A stretch of 64,000 bases of DNA from NCBI RefSeq assembly GCF_963678635.1, contig NC_087064.1:7723671-7787670 (forward strand). The letters are read 5' to 3'. The notes under the pieces are model-generated. The model saw only the letters and a program-made list of their open reading frames with translations. It searched no databases and was not told the DNA's origin. Below, one piece after another: positions 57,431 through 64,000 of this stretch. Each line of letters opens with the position of its first letter. Within the stretch, counting starts at the first letter, position 1. The position numbers and the translations under genes were made by a program. Origin of the DNA: Symsagittifera roscoffensis. Lineage: Eukaryota > Xenacoelomorpha > Acoela > Convolutidae.

Positions 57431-57639
57431 TTTTATTTTATTTAATTTGAGAAACTCTCAGATCCTCTGCTGGGGTGGCATATCACACCAGAGCCTGCTG
57501 TCGTGATATGGGAGCATGGTCTCATTTAACACACTGTGTCTCAATTAACAACCTCTTAATATTTATGGTTAAGCTGTAAGTTTATTGTTTACTTACCTAG
57601 GGTACGAGGGAGAAAGGCGTAAAAGTGCAAGGGTAGAAC

Positions 57640-58110
57640 ATAGACAACAGAGAATTGGAAACGATTAAGGAACGCAAGAAAACTGGAAAAAAATGTCTTA
57701 ATTTTTAAAAACCTTCAACTTCTGATTTTCAAAAAAAGATGGCTTTCAGCTCTTTGAATTTGTCGAACAATGTATAATGGACACTTTTTGTAAAAATTAA
57801 CCCAATTTGAGAAAACTGGATCAAAAGGTAAAATTTATATTTCCCTGGAAAATCTAATAATTAAATTCCATTTTCGAAATCAGAAGTCGATCACGTTTTT
57901 CGTGACCTTTGGACTTTTGATGTTCGATAGTGGAGTTTGCTTCCCTTTTAACAAAAGAAATGAACTGAAATTGAAGAGAAATGACGTGTGAAACTGAAAA
58001 ATCACACGTCAAACCGCGAAAAATCAAAACTGAGCGTGAACAAAAAACAAACAAAACATCACAAAGACCTATATAAGAATTTGCACTACGTTCATTACCC
58101 TTAAAAACAC
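57640..58110 (+). repeat. R3 dispersed element copy
   Basis: It starts GACAACAGAGAATTGG, with GAGAAAACTGGATCAAAAGG, and ends CCTATATAAGAATTTGCACT followed by ACGTTCATTACCC. Confidence 0.6.
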
Positions 58111-58749
58111 ACGCTTTATATATCAATCAAACGAAATTGGTGTTGGTAGTTCATATCTTCATGCTGATCAGTGTAAAAAATAGAATATACGCCAAAAAAT
58201 ATAAATTAAATTTTTGGTTGAAAAAAATCTCTTAAAATGGATACTAGCACACCAATGGACTATCGTGAAAACAGCAGCAGGGCAAAAAATAAATGCGATG
58301 AATCTATCACGGAGAAAAAATTATATTTGATTTTCAAATTGTGTTTTAAAATTGAATTTTAATAAATTGATGTAATGATCCATAAATTTCCGCCCTAGTT
58401 TGGGTATACGTTTCTTGATTGAGTTAATCTTTGATCGTCTGCAAAACTTATTAAACTTCAAACCACTTTGAGTTCAACAAGTCTTTTCTCGCACTAGCCT
58501 CTATTTTCGCTGGGTCAACCATCATACTGAGCCGCCAATCATACTGTTAACATCAAAGGACCCACCTTAGAGCATAAATTTAAACCCGACATTAAACAGC
58601 CACTTATCAAAAGCCAGGAGAGCATCTCTAAGCATGACCATGTCAGAGTAATACAACTTCACACACCAGACGAACAGAAGTTTCTTGACGAAAAATCTAG
58701 TGGGCAGAACTATTATCAGCAAACAAAATAAACTTGACTAGAAACTCAG

Positions 58750-58965
58750 ATGTACACTCTCACAACTTTATCCGGGTACTCGACCTATTTAAATAGTTAC
58801 CATCATAGACTGAACCACGATGAGCCCGACGTGTGCCTAAGTTGTTACATGAGACCATCAAACATAAAATCAATTGCAGCGAGCACGACTTCCCTTACTG
58901 TCGAGAGCTTATGTGAGAAACCGAAAGAATCTGCCAACCATCTGCAATTTAACAAATTACATAAC
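58750..58965 (+). pseudogene. Jockey-type non-LTR retrotransposon C-terminal remnant
   Basis: The frame reads LTTLSGYSTYLNSYHHRLNH followed by EPDVCLSC, then SLTVESLCEKPKESANHLQF. This matches the conserved C-terminus of Jockey-clade polyproteins: the L-x-S-G-x-x-x-x-L-N-S-Y-x-x-R-I block, a CxxC, and an L-T-x-x-x-L-W-x-x-P block. The H-x-x-x-C part between them is deleted. It is a decayed fragment. Confidence 0.65.
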
Positions 58966-59814
58966 GGACATGGAATTTCGCTCAAACCTGCGCACATCAA
59001 AAAATATTTTTTAATCGTCGCGGATTCCATCAATTAACTTTGAACCGATCGGAGCTTCCTATCAAGTGTTTCTAAATTTCTATTCCATACTAGCAATAAA
59101 TAGCAAGTTTTATACTAGTTGCCGAAAAGTTGAAGCTACTAACCCAAACTTGGCTCGCGTAGTACAACTGTGAATCTCCCCGCGCGAAAGTTTCCCGGAA
59201 GAAAGAATCATAAAAAGTAGAGAACGGAGCAGATAAAAAGTAGAAAGAAAACGTTGCTCACTTATTCACTGTATACTTATTTAGTTCAGGGAAACAACGT
59301 GATGAAGAGGCGTTACAATTCAGAACAACAGAGGCAGCAGAGCAACAAATGATTGATAAGACATACAATGAAATTCAAACATTAAACGCAAAACTAAAAA
59401 CCGAGAAACTGAAAACTATATAAGCTTTTGTTCTCTACAAATCACGAGGGATGAAGTAGAAAGAAAACATTGATATTTGTTTTCCTCTGTATAGTCGAAA
59501 ATGCCTATTCTCAGCGGACACCTAAAAAAAAATTATGAAATATCTGGACAAAAACAATATCTTAGTCATCAAATGGTGATTAAATTGTTTCCATTGGTCA
59601 ACTGATCCAAAATTAGCAGGGACTTCAATGCAACATGTGATTTAACAAGAATCAAAACTATTTTGACTCCATGTATCTTTTCCAGAAACTGTTTAAAAAC
59701 GAGTTTGTTGAACTTCGTAACAAGAAATACAAAAATTACAGTCAGGCCGTTTGAATATCAGACCAAGAAGGCGATTGGTGAAGTCATTATAGAACCTTCG
59801 AGGGAACGAGTTAG

Positions 59815-59870
59815 ACTCACAAGCGAAGCTGCGCTTCGCGTACACAAGCAGAAAATGGCAAAAATGACTA
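59815..59870 (+). repeat. R4 repeat fragment
   Basis: CACAAGCGAAGCTGCGCTTC with GCGTACACAAGCAGAAAA matches the R4 start at 13.04, 63.05 and 63.93 kb. Confidence 0.5.
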
Positions 59871-59999
59871 AAAAGAAAAAAAGAGAAAAAGCAACAAGAA
59901 GTCTGAAACAAAAAACCTTCTATAAGCCGGATTCAAAGCTCAGACTTAGATATTAAGGGAAATCCCAACTACCGTTCTCTACAATGAATTGTTATCTCA

Positions 60000-60860
60000 G
60001 ATTTAGCTAAGTAATTTTCCAGAAAAAGGAAAAAGTTTCCAGAAAACGGTCAAAAATCCTAAGTTTTGACTTTTCGTAAATTCATAACGCTTTCTCAGCT
60101 AAAAATGGTGATTGTACGTTATATAGGGCAGATCCACAAAATCTGTTCTCTCGATTGAAGCATTAAGGTCCATCAAATTTAGCAAGGTTTTTTTTTCAAA
60201 ATGATCAAAGGATGGACTTTTGCTTATTTTATACGGACTTCTCTTCCACTATTAAGGAGGATCTGCTTATGCAGGTAAAAACTCACAACCTGTTTAGATT
60301 TGGAAAAGTAGATCTCGAGAAAAGTGAAAAAATTCTTAAAAAACGGTAAAAAAAAAATCAAAAATTGAACTTTTTCTAAAGCCATACTGGCCTTTCTACA
60401 CTGAAAAGCTTAAAACCATTTGTGCAGGAATGATCTTCACGTACAATTCTTTCAGCTGAACTCTTAATTGCAGATTTTTCGAGAAAGGAGAAAAAGTTTC
60501 GATAACTGTCAAAATTTGAAGAAATAGCTTTTTTAAAACCATTACATCTTTTTACAAAAAAGGGTAAAACCGTTTAAACAAGGAAAATTTCTAATATCTG
60601 TTCTATTGATTGAAACCTTAAGCTCAGACTTTATAGTAGTTTTTGAGAAAAAAAAATCCAAAAAATTTACACGCCATCACTTTTGTCTATCAAAAATAGG
60701 GCGACGCATTTAACGCTCGGGAGATCCCCATGAGCTGCTCTATCAATTGCACCTTAGTTTTCACATTTGACAGGGCAATTTTTCAGGAAAAAAAAAACAA
60801 AAAATCAAAAGTTCCCCAAACTGAAAGTTTCGAACACCGTAGAACGTGGAGCAAAGAAAA
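60000..60860. repeat. Degenerate tandem-like repeats
   Basis: Successive blocks share motifs of the type CAGATTTTTCGAGAAAGGAG, AAAAGTTTC, TAAAACCATT and ATTGAAGCATTAAGGTCC at about 170-200 bp spacing. They are old and diverged. Confidence 0.35.
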
Positions 60861-61554
60861 AAGAAACTAGCATAAGTCATATGCATACATACAGCGACCA
60901 GTGACGTAGCCGGTCCAGCCATTTCTTAAAATCGGTGAACTAATTATCGCGAAAGACTTATGTTTCTGATTTTAGAAAACCAATCCCCATACATTTTCAT
61001 AAGACTCGTTATTATCATACAGATTTTTGCCACTAACTAAGCGAAAATGAAAAATGCTATCAAAACGCTATTAAAAACTAGCAAAAAGCTATACAGCAAC
61101 AGCGTAAATGAAAACTTTAAATGAACAATTTCATTTCCAACTAAGGCTGGAAAAAGTGGATGTTGTAGTATGATACTACGTTCAGCTGGTGTAATGAGCG
61201 ACGAGAAAAAGTCAACAAATTGAACGTTTTTGGATTTTTCATAGCCTATGACTCAGCAAATTGCTCTAATTGGCTTGCAAAATTCCTTGTATGAGATACG
61301 AGATACAGTTCACTTTGTGTAACGTCTTACATTAGGGAGAGAAAACAATTTGTCAAGTAAGAAAAAAGCTCAAGCAGGAGACCAGTCCTGTTTCTGCGTT
61401 AAATGAATGGTCTCCTCAAAGAAGTACATAACTATCAAACACGTAATAAATAACTATCACGTACTACACAACTGTAAAACTCGATGAGATTAGTATTATG
61501 AGGGCTTATTACGCTTCTTTTGAAGGTACTTGTATATGAAGTTTTAAACTACTT

Positions 61555-61920
61555 GATCAAACTACTAGTTAAAACCTTGTTCAACATTTTGTTAAAATTT
61601 ACAGCAAAAAATCATAAAAATGGAAGAGTACTAGTTGAAACTTTGTTTAACAGTTTGTTAAAATTTACAGCAAATAATCATAAAAACGCAATATCTCGGA
61701 AACTAGAACCATTTGAACAGTTACATTTAGGAGCCAGATTTACCATTCCTGGGAGTACCCAAACAGCACCCCTCATACAGTTGATAACCTCGATTTTATT
61801 GAAAGTTATTTAATCTAAGTTTTCTTGAAGCTTCTTTCAAATCACAAAATTTCTTATACCTCAAAAACTAATCAAACACTCAAAAGCGGAGGTCAGATTT
61901 AAAACCCCTGACAGCACCCC
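61555..61920. repeat. Degenerate tandem repeats
   Basis: TTAAAATTTACAGCAAAAAA occurs twice about 75 bp apart. AACAGCACCCC-type blocks recur near 61.77 and 61.91 kb. They are related to the array at 22.75-23.28 kb. Confidence 0.35.
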
Positions 61921-61984
61921 ACCAAACGTCCATTTCAAGTTTGAAATATAATTTTTTAAATAAGTTTTTTTTTCTATTTTCACT

Positions 61985-62315
61985 GTTTAAAGTGTTTACT
62001 ACAGTTTAAAGTTTAATTAACGACATACAATTTTTCTTTGCGAATTTGAAGTACGTCTTTGCATACCTACGAGCAATTGCATACCCGTTTTCATGGTCAT
62101 CTGTGTTTTTCATACGTTTATTAGATCGTAATTTTTTAACACTTTTTTCGCTACGTCAAAGAAATTACGCTCTAATAAACATATGAAAAAAAAAACACAG
62201 ATGACCATGAAAACAGGTATTCAATTGCTCATAGGGATGCAAACACGTATTCAAAGTCGCATAGAAAAATTTCACGTTGTTAGTTAAACTTTAAACTGTA
62301 GTAAACACTTTAAAC
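61985..62315. mobile_element. Imperfect foldback element
   Basis: The arms 61985-62136 and 62158-62315 are inverted copies with roughly 85% identity and a centre of about 20 bp. Shared blocks include TTTAAAGTGTTTACTACAGT, GAGCAATTG and TTTCATGGTCATCTGTG. It is noncoding and resembles a palindromic MITE. Confidence 0.8.
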
Positions 62316-62774
62316 GTTGCAACATATTAGCATATTAATATGTCAACAAAGAGACTTCTTATATATGTGCCAAGTCAAACGCTAACTGAGCAAAGTAATT
62401 AATCGTAAAGTAAATTAAAATTTTCAGTTCTTACACAAAAAAAATTCTTTCATAAAACCTACTCGCTCGTTTGACTCACTCGAGAGTTAAACTCAAAAAC
62501 TTCAAGCCAGTTTTTCTCAATCACTGCTGAAAAGTTTGGCGAATGCATCGATCAAACACTAATTGTTAAAATGCGTGTACTTGAATTAAATGATAATTTA
62601 ATTGTCTATCATTCAATCTTCGAAGCATGGTAAGCAATGACGTAGTAATATCTTTGAACAATTTCTGATTCATGACAAAATTTGTGAAAAATCTGAGTTA
62701 TTTAGAATGATAATTAGCTGGATAATTCTTCCTTAAAACCAAACATATGAAGCATAAACGTCCAAAAAGCTAAT

Positions 62775-63120
62775 TGACAGAGATAAGGGAGCTTCGCACT
62801 GACTTCGATGCAAATGAATTACTATGCAGAAAAACCGCTACCAGGAAAACTTAAAAACTCAAAGGAACAAAAAAAAACTTAAAAATGTTTAAAAAAAGGA
62901 TAAAATAAAACCAGTTTGAGAAAACTGGGTCAAAAAGTAAAATTTTTATTTCACTGGGAAATCTGAAACACGGATTCAAAAATCGGAACTAGAAGTCAAT
63001 AACATTTTCGCGATCTTTAAACATTTGCTGTTCTACAGTGGAAAATATTTTTACAAAGAGGCGAAGTTGCACTTCGCATAAACAAGCAAAAATATGACCG
63101 ATACCGCTACTGGGAAAAAA
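62775..63120 (+). repeat. R3/R4 composite
   Basis: R3 blocks (GAGAAAACTGGGTCAAAAAG, TTATTTCACTGGGAAATC) run into an R4 start (ACAAAGAGGCGAAGTTGCAC, CTTCGCATAAACAAGC). The same order is seen at 12.95-13.1 kb. Confidence 0.5.
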
Positions 63121-63932
63121 CAATTCAATTGTTGGTCTAGAATATCAAATTTTGGTTTTGTTTTTGTAGATCGGTATGCCAAAACAATCCTGAATGAAAA
63201 ATTGATCATAAATTATATATATTTGGGCTAGATATTCGGTTGATTCTTTCTCAGTCTAAAAAACACGCTACAAAACTTTCGGTGTTTCTTATCTGACAAA
63301 TTTATATGCTCTGTAAATTCCAAAAATTCGTGCAGGATCAATCCAAATTAACAAAATTTTTTCTTGCACTCAAGTTAAAAACTGTCAGCTATCAGCCTTA
63401 GCTGTTTGTTCTAGATTTTTTTTCTGATAGAAATTTTTCAATTTAGTTTGAATCAAAATTATTACATAATTGCAACTATGTTTTGTATTTAGTTTTATCC
63501 ACGGGGCTGGCAGTGAGTATAATATTTTGCTTCAACATGTTTTTCTTTGCTGCTGCTTTTTAAACTTGATTATCGACTCATAATTTTCGACCACTCGACT
63601 GATTGATTTTTTTTTCGGTACAAAATGATTTCAGTTTTGGTCAAGATCAATTTGAATCTTCAAATAATATGAATCTTCAATCTCTCATTATCAAAATTAT
63701 CAAACTCGTTGGTCAATGTATTTATAAAACTTTAAATTATTTCTTTATTAGCTTGAGTTTTTTCAAGTTTCAGCCAGCTTCTCGTTAATTTCTCGTAGCT
63801 AACTCATTGCTGTTGTTATTATTAATGCTCGACATTCTCACTGCATAGTGATCAGTAATTGAACGTTTTAATTTTTTTTCAAGCACGTTTCAGTTAAACA
63901 TATAGCTTAAGGTTTGTAACCAAAACTTTAAA

Positions 63933-64000
63933 ACAGAGGGGAAGCTGCGCTTCGCAAACACTTGCGAGAACACGACCAAAAAGCAGCTTTACCAAGTGAA
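63933..64000 (+). repeat. R4 repeat, cut by window end
   Basis: AACACTTGCGAGAACACGAC and AAAAAGCAGC match the start of the 43.07-kb copy. The window ends inside the element. Confidence 0.6.

Larger units (their letters stand above)
56750..64000. other. Gene-free repeat-rich region upstream of Hikeshi
   Basis: No gene is recognised. It contains a degraded R2 copy (57.23-57.43 kb), an R3 copy, a Jockey-type remnant, degenerate repeats at 60.0-61.9 kb, a foldback element and R4 copies, each listed separately. Confidence 0.5.

Overview
Eukaryotic, and almost certainly animal, nuclear DNA. The window is AT-rich, gene-poor and intron-rich, with GT-AG introns of about 0.5 to 5 kb and dense dispersed repeats (SINE-like, MITE-like and non-LTR remnants). 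The four genes are metazoan in type: an opsin, NFU1, Hikeshi and an arylacetamide-deacetylase-like hydrolase. I cannot name the phylum. A candidate 3' splice site lies 2-16 nt upstream of each of the four start codons. This would fit spliced-leader trans-splicing or short 5'-UTR introns. Open reading frames alone mislead here because most exons are short, so I assembled the gene models exon by exon from splice sites, phase and homology.

Layout. (1) 4144-11051, minus: NFU1 in three exons, 256 aa, apparently intact. Its second intron holds a perfect 302-bp inverted repeat. (2) 15538-27302 or 32321, plus: a seven-exon opsin of 355 aa with the retinal-binding lysine. Its last three exons lie inside a roughly 5-kb tandem duplication (23949-28914 and 28919-33932), so the gene has two complete 3' ends. 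(3) 33.9-40.6 kb: no gene, only repeats. (4) 40691-44056, minus: a two-exon, membrane-anchored alpha/beta hydrolase of the AADAC/NCEH1/Say1 type with Asp at the nucleophile position. (5) 45350-56749, minus: Hikeshi, three exons, 209 aa. A 5.3-kb tandem duplication (about 43486-48785 and 48790-54067) has copied both the last Hikeshi exon and the first hydrolase exon. (6) 56.8-64 kb: no gene recognised, but a Jockey-type retrotransposon remnant, a foldback element and more repeats.

The main points of interest are: the divergent opsin (no canonical extracellular disulfide, Asp at the position-181 counterion site, Ser in place of Pro in NPxxY) with duplicated and apparently constrained 3' exons; a duplication junction that is a hybrid repeat, locating an unequal crossover to about 4 bp; the possibility of in-frame hydrolase-Hikeshi chimeric splicing created by that duplication; the Ser-to-Asp hydrolase; and the perfect palindrome whose spacer is an exact copy of its left flank.
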